A DNA stretch of 64,000 nt from Rhytidiadelphus loreus (Eukaryota > Streptophyta > Bryopsida > Hypnales > Hylocomiaceae). Location of the stretch: assembly GCA_947034895.1 (NCBI GenBank), contig OX344762.1, positions 76,874,981-76,938,980 on the forward strand, given 5' to 3'. Made by a program: the position numbers and the translations under genes. Within the stretch, counting starts at the first letter, position 1. The number at the start of each line of letters is the position of its first letter. Of the stretch, positions 1 through 11,553 are shown piece after piece. The notes beneath the pieces were generated by a model, which did no database searches, was not told the origin of the DNA, and saw only the letters and a program-made list of their open reading frames with translations.

Positions 1-954
1 AGAATCGCATGAAAGATTGGTCCACAAATGTTCCGCCACAAAACCCTCCTGAGCTTTGCGTAATCTCCTTCACCTTGTAAATCTGACTGGTCCCTACAAA
101 CTCTTGGACCACGATGTCCACCGTGCCTCCCCCAACATCCAACACCAGGAGCTTATCTGAGAGTTGGAGAGATAATCGCTTCTGCTCCTTTTGCAAAATC
201 TGGTGGCAATGGAACGAAGCAGCCTCGGGCTCCAGCGCAATCTTCACCAATGCCACAAATGTGATTCTCAGAACTAGCTTGAGGAGCCCGAAAGGACGCT
301 AAAATTTGCCAAATCCTTTGTAGCAGTAAAGAAAATTTGGTAGAGATCAGTACTGACCTTCACGGCGTCGATGCCCCCGGCTTCCTGCGAGACGAGCCCC
401 GCCTTCATCATGCAATTCTTCATCCTCTGCTTGGCCTTGGCATCCCAGATGGATGGCACCGTCACGCACCATTGCACTGCATTCCGATTGAAATTCACCT
501 CCCCCTCGTGGTTCCGAATGATGGACAACGCTTGCTCGCCGATGCATTTCAAGTAGTCGGTGATGAGAGTTTCGATGGTGAGCGGGGGTGGTAACACATC
601 GCTCAGATCTCGCATCAACAGCACCTTGAAGGCCGTCAAGTACAGTCCGCGAGGATCCTGCCTCTTCTTGTTCTGATTGAAATAAGTCGTGCGAGCGCAG
701 TAACCCCACGACGCGACCTCGAGCTCGGCGTGCTCAGGGGTTTCGCGTTTGTAGAAGAGGGCGGTTAAGGTCTTTGAATACGGTCTCTCGGTTTCTAATT
801 GCGGCCAGGCGTAATAGACATGAATTGCTGGCTCGTCAGAAACGGCTCTCGCGTACGCGAATCCCGAATACGTGGTCCCGAAATCCAAACCTACAACCCA
901 ATCAATCCGGGGACGGAGTTGGGCGGGTCTGCAGCAACTAAACCACGCGCCCAT
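1..954 (-). CDS. HSPA12-like Hsp70-family ATPase, 5' part (runs off the window)
   Basis: Partial gene with exon 1 at 954-358 and exon 2 from 298 off the left edge. The 57-bp intron has a GT donor after an AAG codon and a TTTTAG acceptor, which keeps the frame open. Residues 24-28 (DFGTT) are the first phosphate loop of the actin/Hsp70 ATPase fold; about residues 220-227 (ALEPEAAS) and 253-258 (DVGGGT) match the HSPA12 branch, in which LEPEAA precedes the second phosphate loop. HSPA12 proteins bind ATP but lack a canonical substrate-binding domain; their plant role is unclear. The N-terminus MGAWFSCC fits an N-myristoylation site (Gly2, Ser6) followed by two cysteines, so membrane attachment is possible. 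The ATG at 954 is the first in frame. The family call is firm; the short intron is inferred. Confidence 0.85.
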
Positions 955-1000
955 TCTGAGGATTTAGAACCCTTAAGCTGTGATCCTCCAATCCCTAATA

Positions 1001-1525
1001 TGCAACTGGATTCCTCGTTCAGCGTCGCACTGACCACCGCAAGGTAGATCTCGAATGGTCTCTTCTCAACATCGCAGGAATGACCGAAATTCGAAATCTA
1101 ACGCAACGATTTTTCACGGTAATCACACAATTGAAGTTTCAGTGGTGGAATGCACTCACTCGAAGGACGCCATAGCCAGTGAACGAGCTTCACAAATAGA
1201 AAGACCTAGGCGACGACATGGATTCTGCAAATGTGGCAAAGAAAGAGCTGGAAACCTAATCCTAATCTGCAACTGGATTCCACGATCATCGTCGGACTGA
1301 CCACCGCAAGGTAGATCTCGAATGGCCTCTCCTCAACATCGAAGGGACGGTCAAATTTCGAAATCTAACGCAAAAATCTTCGCGTTAATCACACAATTGA
1401 AGTTTCAGTGGTGGAATGCACTCACACGACGGCCACCATAGCCAGAGACCAAACTTCACAAATAGACAAATCTATGCGACAGCATCGATTCTGCAAATGT
1501 GGAGAACGAAAGAGCGGGAATCAGC
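1001..1525. repeat. Direct tandem duplication (period about 267 bp) upstream of the Hsp70-like gene
   Basis: The block starting TGCAACTGGATTCC at 1001 starts again at 1268 (there preceded by AATC) and stays recognisable to about 1525. Shared landmarks are the ACCGCAAGGTAGATCTCGAATGG segment, the TCAGTGGTGGAATGCACTCAC segment and TTCTGCAAATGTGG. It begins about 50 bp upstream of the start codon, so it probably duplicates promoter or 5' leader. Confidence 0.85.
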
Positions 1526-1668
1526 GGCTCGAAATTACTATGGTTATTAATTGAGCTCAAGGTTTCGATGGTTTGCGGTAGTGCTTACCGACTAAACACG
1601 TATTAACAGACTCCGTCACATTTTTCTTCAAACTCCGTAATCCGGGGTCCATCGATGATCATTGTCAA

Positions 1669-1689
1669 AGAGAGAGAGAGAGAGAGAGG
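1669..1689. repeat. (GA)n microsatellite
   Basis: About ten uninterrupted AG dinucleotides. GA/CT runs are common in plant promoters and leaders; no gene can be attached to this one. Confidence 0.9.
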
Positions 1690-1699
1690 ATTGCGCTAA

Positions 1700-2740
1700 T
1701 TCTGCGTCTTTGCATCACGCACTGACGTGTACAACATGGACTTCTGCAGCCCAAAACTTTTGTTTTATATTTGTAAACAGAGTGGCAAGTTAAGCATCGA
1801 AGCAGCAGCACTTTGAGCATCCCGTGCGCAATGAAGCTCTGTATGACCACACGAAGTCCATTAGTCGACAGTGCTCTCGTCCACACGCAATTTACCAACT
1901 GAAAAGCTTTGCCGAAGATCGATCAGTTTAGGGTTTGGATTCGTAGCTTCCAAGTTGTGTAAGCATTGATCAAGTGATTTGCATCGTGAAGATTACAAGG
2001 AGGCGTCGGTAGACTGTAATTCTAACCGTCTTTCACAGAAGCTCGTCCACAAGGAGGTGTGTCGGTCCTCTGACTGATTTACCTACCGACAATCGAGACT
2101 ACACTCCTCATTCTATTTAGTGTGGTCACATTTCATTTAGTGTTGCTTCCATAATTTAAGGAATCCTTACTATTGAGTGATCAATTTTTTCTTTTTACTT
2201 TGAATAGTTTTACAATTACCTATATACATTAGCGTTGGGTTGCGCAATCAACTTCAATTGCATACAAATTGGCAAGCCATCAATCAAAGTAACAACCTCC
2301 AAAGTACAACACCATTTATAAAACTACAAATCTAGAATGAAGTACAATCTACAATAATTGATGATAACATTAGAAAATGGAGTCCAATGGAGGTCCTAAG
2401 ACTCACCCTTGCCTACCATCATGCATGCCAATTATTTGAAAAGTTTCTTTGAGCTACAACATGAGCTCTCACAATTTGTGCTACTTCAACAAGCTCTCAC
2501 AACCTTTCTCTTTGTTCATTGTCACGTTCTCTTTGGCATCACTCTTTCTCTCGCTTTCCAGTATAATTGTTCTTTCTTCTACTTCTTCTGAAGATTGTAT
2601 GAACTTTGTATTAAATTGCATTGAAACCACCGGTGTAAATTGTATTAGGAGATTAGAGTTGTGTCATTAGTGACTCAACAATGTTTTGATGGCCATGAAC
2701 AAGAAGAAGAGTCATTGAAGCATTAGTGCTTTGTTGTCAT
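1700..2740. other. AT-rich intergenic stretch, no gene seen
   Basis: No reading frame with protein-like composition or splice-supported exons was found on either strand. A short GGAGGCGTCGGTAGACTG / GGAGGTGTGTCGGTCCTCTGAC echo near 2000-2080 is the only internal structure noticed. Confidence 0.5.
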
Positions 2741-2745
2741 TTTTT

Positions 2746-3335
2746 GGATACAAGAGTGATGACTTAGAAATGACTCAAGCAACCACAACATAGTCATGTA
2801 TTTTTGTCATCCAAAGTCTGTCTTCTCCACAATATTAAAGTCATGTGCATTCATGAGATATGACAATGGCATTTTCTGGATGTGAAAAGTGATGGCTTCA
2901 TAATAACTTAGTGACTACAGCAGAATCATGTACTTTTGAATCTAAAGTCTATCTTCTTAGCAATAATGAAGTCATTTGCATTCATGAGATATGACAATGG
3001 CATTTTCTGGATGTGAAAAGTGATGGCTTTAGAATTTAACTTAGTGACTACGGTAGAATCACACACTTTTAAATCCAAATTCTATCTTCTTCACAATAAT
3101 GAAGTCATGTGCATTCGTGAAATATGATAGTGGCATTTTCTAGATGTGAAAACTGAAAAGTGATGGCTTTAGAATAACTTAATAACTACAACATAATCAT
3201 GTACTTTTAAATCCAAAGTCTATCTTCTTGGCAATAATGAAGTCATGTGCATTCATGAGATATAATAGTTACTTTATCTGTATAGAAATTATAGCTTAAG
3301 AGTGATTTATTGGCTACAGTAGAATCATGTATGTC
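2746..3335. repeat. 131-bp tandem repeat, about 4.4 copies
   Basis: Units begin near 2746, 2878, 3009, 3142 and 3280 (last partial). Each contains AGTGATGGCTT, an AATCATGTACTTTT block, TCTATCTTCTT, AATAATGAAGTCATGTGCAT and a GAGATATGACAATGGCATTT block. The second and third units are the closest pair; spacing grows from 131 to about 138 by small insertions. No coding frame runs through it. Confidence 0.85.
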
Positions 3336-3339
3336 TTGG

Positions 3340-4975
3340 GTTAAAAACTATCACTTTTAGGGCCTCTATATTGTGACCATTCTAAGAAAATATTGCGGCC
3401 ATATAATTTTAGGTTAGTAACATAACTGCTATAAATACACTTACTAGTAGCTTTGGAGTGGCCTAATTGTTAAAGTTATGATAGAAGCATAGGGTAGGTT
3501 TTTAGCAGTTTGGATATTTTTTTGCCTAATAATTAATTAAAGTAAAAAAAATAATAGTTAGGTAGCCCAAATAATAATAATATATTAAAATCAAACAATT
3601 TTAAAATATAACTAAAATAATTTAGGAATTCATCCACGCTCACTACCTAGAAAGTTTTCCTAGCTAATGAACACCTCGATCATCTCTTTGGTCATGCCTA
3701 GAGACCTCAATTTCATAGGTCCAAGCTCCAAAGTGCCACGGCAGTCTTGCAATGGGTGCACTACCTACGTTTCCTTCCATTCTTTGATTTCAATCCCCAT
3801 CTTTCACATGAATAAGGTCATTGTATTGCTACTTGTTACCTTGCAAAATGTCAAATATTCTTTTGTCACTATATTAATTGAAGCAAATTTTAAGTGGCAA
3901 GTTGTAGCTGACTCACATTGAGTGATTACTAATCAACCATAGTCATGTGACAACATGAGAAAAAAGAAACGTCCAAACATTCCATTTCATTGCCAAGGCT
4001 TAGAGCTCACATCACCCATCCATGAATTGCCAACAATATTTTGCCAATAAAGGTCTCCTACCATGTAAGACTAATGGACAAATTTTGTAGAGGATCTACA
4101 GGGTTCAAATTTGCAATTGTACTAATATGTGGACCCTATGGCTAGGGGAGAGATCGAGTGAGAATTCTCCACTTATTGATTCCTTCAAGATTGATCAATC
4201 TCAACCAAAGGGGTTGTCCACCGATTTCAATGAAACACGAAATCCTATTTTTTTGCTCATCGAGGTCGGCAAAACAATCATTAGGATCTTCTTGTCTTCT
4301 AATGTTTTTTTGCCCACCAATCTCACATGGCAAGAGGCCCTAAGAGTGAAAGCAATCCGTTTGAGTCTTTATTTCGTTGAGTAAAAAAATTGTTGTACAA
4401 GTGCCCAAATAACAAAATCCAATGTGGTTCAAGAAAGAAACTAATTGTTTGAGATGAACCCTAAGAGTGGATGATGCTCCAATAGTAAAAAAAACAAAGG
4501 TTAGCTATTAATGCTAACAATCAACACTCAAACCATCTACTAGAAAAAGGATCCCTACATAATTGCATGTAAGGTACTAGTGAGCTGCAGTGAATAAAGT
4601 TGTACCCAACAAACTAAAGGAGAGCTCCATGAGAGAAAGTAACAATTGTAGAGTTCCAATGTGAACTAGCATTGTGCCCTTCAAAGTGAAGAACACACAA
4701 AGTAGAAAAAAGCAACGCCAAATGAGAGAGATAAGGGAAAGTCATGCACCGTAAAATCCTAATCTTGAGACAACCAAAATTGTCCTTGCATGGATCAATA
4801 GCACAATTTTTTGAACACCAATGACGATGACCAAAGGTTCTAATTTTTTGTTGTAGTGTGCATTTAAAAAAAAATCAATAGTAAGGGAGGAGGTTTAAAT
4901 TTTTTGAAACATAGATTGACAATCCTAAATTTTTTGAATTGGAGGACAAGCAAGGGCAAAAGTGCATGCATCTTT
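3340..4975. other. AT-rich intergenic stretch, no gene seen
   Basis: Low-complexity A/T-rich sequence. Small open frames near 3667-3921 and 4127-4384 have no recognisable family signal and compete with overlapping frames. The right part may belong to the decayed copia element that follows, but no RNase H or LTR could be recognised. Confidence 0.4.
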
Positions 4976-4976
4976 T

Positions 4977-6660
4977 TTATTGCATTGTGTTAGCTTTAGA
5001 ATGAATGTAACTAGTGACAAGCAATTGGTGGGTGAATTTATCATACCAAGTTCTAGGAAATTGCTTAAGACCATATAAGGATTTTACAACTCTACAAATT
5101 TTATCTTTCTCCCCTTCTTTGCTAAAAATTGGTGGTTGTTCTAAATAAATTTCTTCTCGAATGAGTTGTGTAAGAACATAGTCAAAATATCTACATGATG
5201 AATTCATATATTATACAAGGCAACAAAGCAATGAGAATTCTTAGAATCTATTATAATTCTTATCAATAGAGAGAACATTTCTTTATAATCAATGCTTATA
5301 GATTTGAGTGAATCCTTAGGTTACTAAATCAAGATTTATAGCAAGCTATCTTATGCCAATAGATTCATTTTTATTTACTTTTTAAAAGCCATGTATATTT
5401 GATTCTTGGTTGATAGAAGGGTTGGTCAATGACATTCCAACTTTTATTAATAGGAAAGGCTTAGTACTCATTTTCCATGTTTTTTGACAATATATTTTTT
5501 CATTATTATTTAAAGCTTCTTCTATACATAAGAAATTAAGAAAGTTATTTTGTGCTTCACAAGCTAGGTAAGTTTCATTCCTAAATTAGGAAGACTCCCA
5601 TCATGCTTTAGTGCATTGTTGTCAAGGTGGGTGTAGTTGAAAAATAACATATTTTCTTTTTGGAATAGGTATAGGTGAAGTAGAAAGTTTATTGTTAGGG
5701 GAATCTTTATGTGGTGTAATAGGAGGTTCTTTAGATAATAGAAGAGATCGAGGAGCAAGTATTGAAGGTGATTAAAGTAGGAAAGGAGAACTTAAGGTAA
5801 TGGTGTTATGTTTATATATTATTGAGAGTAGTGATTCGTTGTATTGGGAGAAATGCTATTTTTATATAATATATCATTTTCTTAAAATATGAATTATGTC
5901 TCCAAAAAATACATGACATGTATTTGTGTTATATAGACAATATCCTTAAATACCTTGCGATTCTCAATAACCAACAAAAGTGCATTTAATTGATTTATAT
6001 TCTAATTTTATTAATTTTCTTTTCATCTAGGATATGTGAATAAAAGAATACAACTAAAAATATAAAAATGACTTAAATTAGGTTTATAACAAGTCCACAC
6101 TTCGAAAGGAATTTGGTCAAGTACACTGCTTGCGAAGGGTCAATTATGTATATAATAGACAATAGCTATGGCTTTGCCCATAGTATTTTAGAAGATTAGT
6201 TGATTTTAGCATATTTCTTGTGGATTTGACTAATGTATAAATTTTTCTTTTTGCTACTCCATTTTGACTTGTAATATATGAGATTAAGAATTGTTGAAAT
6301 ATTTCGTGATTCTTACATAATTTTGAAAATTTCTTAGAAACATATTTTCTTCCATTATTGATTCTCAACAAAAGACTTATAAATTTGGATTTTAAGAATA
6401 CTTCAAATTTTCTATTGAAGAAACATAATATAGTGTAACAAGAATTATCATCTATGAAAGAAAGGGAATAATGAATTTTTTTACTACAAGGTTGGCAATA
6501 TTGCCACTAAGTTTACTACATATGAAGTCCAAGAACTACAATGCCCTTCTAGAAGTATTGGAAGGAAACGGGGACTTTTAAAAAGATTTATCCTTCACAC
6601 AAAAGGTAAACTGTTTGCATATTGGTTTATTTTCATTTTCATAGTCATATCAACATTTAC
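4977..6660 (-). mobile_element. Ty1/copia retrotransposon remnant (integrase to reverse transcriptase)
   Basis: Read on the minus strand, the order is that of Ty1/copia pol. Near 6560-6640 there is a degenerate pre-integrase segment with an SNTSRRA-like motif. At 6144-6480 follows an integrase core (FIDDNSCYT, then NNGRKYVSKKF). Near 5950-6060 is the post-integrase GYxENRK..KDI segment in broken frames. At 4977-5207 is a reverse transcriptase stretch with KSLYGLKQFPRTWYDKF, where the family has KSLYGLKQAPRAWY. Stops and frameshifts separate all blocks, so it cannot encode a working polyprotein. No LTRs were identified. The element type is firm; the ends are not. Confidence 0.85.
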
Positions 6661-7008
6661 ATGCATGTACTAATCCCAATAGTACACTCCGCTTTTATCA
6701 TGATTATTGGAATTGTAATAACCTATTGTCAATGATCCTTTTATTGGGATTATAACCAATTAGCTAGTGGCACTTACGAGTTTTAAAGAGCATTACTTCA
6801 ACAAATTCATACTTTTATATATTGTTCCTCCACTTTTTAAATGAAAATTGACACTTCCAAAACCCTCCAAAGAATCAAATTGGAAAGTCTCCATCTAAGG
6901 TGAAAACACCCACAACCATCCATGTTTTCTTTCCTACAAAAGTGCCTCTAACTATGTTGAATTGTTTATTTTGACAATTCGTGGTGTTTTCACCTTAGTT
7001 CAGGTTAA

Positions 7009-7229
7009 CCCTTAAAGAATGGACATGTGACCATGGAAATCATCCCTTTGGTTACCGTGTGAACCATTTGCTTAAAAAGTTGCAAAAGTACTCATTGGAA
7101 GTCAAACTACTATAAAAGACCTCCCCTTTTCACAACAAAATTTCAAGGATGAATAGTTGCACTTCCGTCCTACTAGAAGGATTCTTTGTCATCCATCAAA
7201 CACCAAACATTCTCCTCGACGTTTAAGGA
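7009..7229. mobile_element. 221-bp TTAA-flanked non-autonomous element, copy A
   Basis: Begins CCCTTAAAG directly after TTAA (7005-7008) and ends CGTTTAAGGA before TTGA (7230-7233), a one-base decay of TTAA. It matches the 27730-27950 element over its length, sharing ACTCATTGGAAG, ACTATA, CAATAGTTGCA or AATAGTTGCA and GATTCTTTGTCAT. It has no coding capacity. The CCC end beside a TTAA duplication is the terminal pattern of the piggyBac superfamily; assignment is inferred from ends only. Confidence 0.7.
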
Positions 7230-7408
7230 TTGAGTCAAGGTAGAACTACCCATTCCCGCCACCTAGTGAACCCTCCCATTACCACAATTTTACCCAACAT
7301 TTGTCATAATGGCAATGCACTTGGAAAGCAGAAACGTCAACCCATGCTTTAACAAGGGTTTGCCCATACTTCAACAAGCCAAGGTTTATTCATACTTTAA
7401 CATTTTAC

Positions 7409-7720
7409 CTTTGAAAAATCGCAGAAAATTCTCTTCTTGTCAGAATGTCTTCATTCTTTTTGTAAATGACTTCTCTCAAACTTTTCAATCTCTGAAAAAC
7501 ATGAGAGCTGACAGATAGCTTCTCCAAAGTACCTAGATAGCAAATCAAATCTGTATGGTAATGAGCAGATTTACCTTAAGTTCAGTTCTACCATGATGTG
7601 TGGTATTCCATCCCAGTCAGAAAGTTCATAATGCTCCTCATCACTTCTTAATAATTAGAGCTCTCAAATCCAAACATCAGTCCCGCCCTGGTCAGGTTAT
7701 GATAGCAGACAGAGGTGCAG
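7409..7720 (-). pseudogene. Unidentified gene fragment with two exon-like blocks
   Basis: On the minus strand a block ending near 7580 reads DEEHYELSDWDGIPHIMVEL and is followed by a GTAAAT donor. After a short intron with a TATCTAG acceptor, a second block at about 7544-7409 continues LEKLSVSSHVFQRLKSLREV and on to a CAAAG|GTAAAA donor. Farther upstream (about 7690-7750) a third stretch reads LSEIYADIIPAPLSAIIT before a frameshift. Composition and splice sites look like a real conserved gene, but the family was not recognised and no start or end is present. It is probably a captured or decayed fragment among transposons. Confidence 0.5.
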
Positions 7721-7759
7721 GTATTATGTCAGCGTAAATTTCAGACAGCTCAATGATGT

Positions 7760-8555
7760 TAACAAGGACGACGACACACTACTGGCGCTGTTATACTGGA
7801 AAAATTCATTTGGGGAGGTTAGATTTCTTAAAGTATTTTTCATGTAAAATTTTTCTTGAAAGGCAAATGGAATTGGCATCTAACCCAAGTCGTTTCATAT
7901 TTTTTGAAGCTTTGTGGAATTAGTTATGAATTTTTGAAAGTTGAAAAGCAATGGTCACTAGAAGCGTCCGGTGCTTGAAATGTATATTATTTGTACAATG
8001 CTGAAGCAACTAGAAAGCAAAATGTACAAAATAATGAACATTTTAGGAAGTGGACGCTTTGAGAACCCAAGTGCTTCATAAGCTCTTGCCTTAAATCCAA
8101 TGAAATTAGAATACAAACCACTACATTCATCATTGTGAAGCATCTTGTGGTCATATGTGACATTAGTACTTCGAGGATTTTTCATATTGTTTTGTTGTGC
8201 CTTTGCATACACCCTGCTAATATATAGGATTCTATACACCATAGGAGAACATGTATCCAAGTGTTTGTTTGATTTAGGTTACATAGTGGGCATTTTGTGG
8301 ATATGTATTTTGTTGGCCAAAAGAAAAGTTTGTGGGCTTAACCTATATATTATTTGTATTAGAATTTTAGTAATTATATAATTTGTGTGTTTGTAATATT
8401 GAAATAGGTCTAGAATTTATTTGACATCTTGTAATACGTAGCCTTTTATGCCCATTTGTTGATGGATAGGAATTTGTAAATTGTATTGGTGTTTCATCCA
8501 CTTTTTTTTGGTTTAATAAGATTTTAGACAACAAATTGATCCTTTGTATGGCGTG
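7760..8555. other. AT-rich intergenic stretch, no gene supported
   Basis: A 100-codon minus-strand frame at 7958-8260 has no recognisable motif and overlaps an equally open plus-strand frame, so it was not called. Confidence 0.45.
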
Positions 8556-8559
8556 AGTT

Positions 8560-10450
8560 ATGGGGAGAACTTATCATAGCTATCAAAGTAATACATTGTA
8601 GAATATTTACGTTTGTATTTCAATTTGGGTAGTCTATACTCTTTTTGGTTTCTTGCAACAACTAGTACATCGGCTACGTCATTTCTTGTAATGCTAATAT
8701 GTGTTTTAACATTTTGTATTGTAAATGGAGAAATACAACTTTGCAGCATGTGGACAATAGAGATGAGCATTGTTCTACTAAGATGGTTAAGTTGTAATGT
8801 TTTGAGCACTTGATGTGGTTGTAATAGCAACAATTGAAGGATATTTTAGGTGGTGGTTTAATTGTGTAAGAGGGTATTAGGAGTTTAATTTAGAGATGCT
8901 GTTAACTATATTTATATCAAGGTGTACTAGGGATTATGTGTAGGTATGGTTTAGGTATTTGTAGTTATACAGAGAATATGTGTAGGTTGGCAAGTAGTGT
9001 TTTATTTTCTAGAGTAAGTTGTTGATGGTAATCACATAATATTTGGATATGTAACCATTGGCTCTCTTTAGAGTTTATTCTTTATGTTTGCGGATTTTAT
9101 TGGTTCATTGTAAGTGATAGTATCAACTAGGAAGTAAGCTAATACATATGTGTCTTAGAATCGAGGTGGATTAGGGAGTGCTTTTTTGTACCACGTAGGA
9201 TTTCAATGTATTAATATTGTTTGGGTTTATTTGAGCAATAACTTGAGCCCAATGTATCGCTTTTATAGATGTCTTGATGTTATGTGGATGCAATATGTCA
9301 TGGCCTGATTAGTGTTGACCCTAGGTTGGTCCTAAAGAGTAAAACATGCAATCTTTTTTATGTGGTAAGCATAATTGTGTGCATTGGGTAAGTCAAGTGC
9401 TCATTGAGGAGAGATATGAATGTGTATTATAAAAAGAAGAAGTGATTTGGTTGTATATGGTTTCTGGTAATATGACCATATTTGTTAAATTGAGACAAAA
9501 TGGACGTTTTGAGACTTCAACCCTATTATTCAAGATGTCTACTTTAACGAATAAATTTTTTATCAACTTATCAACCTTTATAAAATCAATTTTTTGTGAA
9601 TGTATTCTCAATTTTCCAAAAAAATTAAATATTGAACACTTATTATCATCTAAATGTAAAGTCAAAGACAATATGAGACTCCAAATTTGTCTTTGGGTAG
9701 TTATGTGGTGATATTTTTTTGTATTATTTGGAAGTCCACAAATTTTCTTAATGACTTTGATTATCTACTTATTGAATTTTCTTATAGATGCCATTGAATA
9801 TGAGATTGGGCATAAGCTACATCTTATACTAGGTCTTAGTATAGTGTCAACAATGCCTAGTTTTTGTTTCATCCTTGTAGGGCATTTGGTAAGTAGGTTA
9901 CATTGTTGGATAATTTTGTTTATTGTAATTTTTCTTTGTAGATTCCAATGTAGTGAGGATATCATTTGGATACCAAGATAGGAGTATGCTTCAATTTGAT
10001 GTAATACTAGTATGTTTTGGCCTCTATGATTCACGACGTCGTGTAATAAAATGTTGACTTTAGATGCTATGTAGTCATATTCTTAGATGTGAACCTAACA
10101 TCTTTTGGTGTTGATATGAGTAATTGTATTTGTCGTGGAGTACATTATTCTTGTCTAAAGCCTTCAATCTTGGTTGTCATGGGCATCGTATTTGGTGTTC
10201 TTCTCCATATGAAGCTAAAAGTGTTTGTAGTGTGCTTGTAAATAGTTTATATAAGGTCTTGGCCAATATAATAGGTTTTTAGTTATTTAGATAGGTGGGA
10301 TTTAGTTTTTTGTATAATGGAATGTTGTATTTGAATTTCCAATTTTTGGATATTTGTTGTTGCTTAGAGTAGTGTTAGAAGAAGTTCTCTAGTAGGTCAT
10401 GATCATGTTTTAGCCAATGAGTTTGACTACAATATGAAAATGATCTTGTG
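8560..10450 (-). mobile_element. LINE retrotransposon remnant with reverse transcriptase and RNase H
   Basis: On the minus strand, the 10200-10330 region reads PTYLNN..PIILA.TLYKLF, the fingers motif of plant LINE reverse transcriptases. Several frame changes later, 10034-9765 gives SYLGIQMISSLHWNLQRKI, the YLGI..... block near the RT C-terminus. At about 8640-8720 VKTHISITRNDVADVLVVA matches the last conserved block of a ribonuclease H domain (VxxHxGxxGNxxAD). The order RT then RNase H fits LINE clades carrying RNase H. Many stops and frameshifts show it is dead. The 5' end, endonuclease and poly-A tail were not located. Confidence 0.75.
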
Positions 10451-10845
10451 TCCACATTAGACTCTGTCGCATTTGTACTCAAGCCAAAGAAACTTCATTA
10501 GAATTGGTCCATGAAGGAAGGACCTAGTACAAAGAACAAATGTACTTGTAGACAAGTGACAAATAGCAAAAGCATGTTTCTTGACAAAGCATTTATGAAA
10601 AAATTTGTAATGTTTGAACCTAGCTAGGGACTTCAAATCGGTGGAGTAGAAGGTACTATAAACTAATAGAATGTTAAAGAGATGAGGTTCTGATTAGTCT
10701 TAAAATTTGGTCCCTAGAATTTGACCTCAACAATTTACATTAACTAGGGCTAGATTGAGGGCCGGACTGAGGACAAATTGGGCCGGCCTTCCATCCAGTC
10801 CTGTAACTATTGAAACCTTCACGCACACCGGCTGGTGTTTCTACG

Positions 10846-11553
10846 GAATGCAAACCCTAACAACAGATTGCATTGTCGTGACAAGCCGAGCTCGCGGCTA
10901 TCTATGACGGACTTCGCCGTGGAAAACGATCACGAGAGCGCGATCATGAAATTCCTACTACACTGGTAGCCACTCTCGGCCATGGTCAAATATTCCGTAG
11001 CACATGCCATTGCCGTATGCTCAGCAGAACATGCAATTTTCCCGCTCTCACGCATTCTCGCTTCGGCATATGGTGCGGACTGCTCAAACACAATCACCGT
11101 TTCGAATCGAAGCTGTTCGGTGGAATGCTGCATATCACCACACAATTGCCGTCCCGAATCGAAGCTGTTCGGAGGTCTTAGGGTTTGCACTGCACTGGGG
11201 TTTGCAAACCCTGGCAACAGATTGCATTCTCGTGAATTGTGGATTAGACGTCGAGCTTCCGGCTATGGCAGACTTCGCCGTGGAAGAAAACGGCCACGGC
11301 CACGGCCACGAAATCCATGTGTTTTAAAAATGACAAAAATAACACAACCGTGGAATTTCTACCGTACATCAGAACCCTCGCCACGCCCGAATATTCCTTA
11401 GGATATGCTTTAGCCAGGAGAACCGACGGCCGAACAAACACTTGTCTTATCTCATGCTTTTACTTATCGGCATACCGACTCCTTTCTTTCGTAATGCACA
11501 ATCGCCGTTCCGATACAAAGCTTTTTGTATAAAAGTCGGAGCTCTTAGGGTTC
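10846..11553. repeat. Tandem duplication (about 352 bp) in the promoter of the acidic-protein gene
   Basis: Unit 1 (about 10846-11197) and unit 2 (about 11199-11553) share GCAAACCCT..CAACAGATTGCATT, GGCTAT..GACTTCGCCGTGGAA, a cytosine-rich CACAATCGCCGTT block and AGCTCTTAGGGTT or GGTCTTAGGGTT at their ends. Unit 1 has a further internal duplication of CGAATCGAAGCTGTTCGG at 11102 and 11157. The block is GC-richer than the DNA to its left. Confidence 0.75.

Noticed and set aside
7958..8260. 100-codon minus-strand frame
   Set aside because: AT-driven composition, no motif, and an equally long overlapping plus-strand frame.
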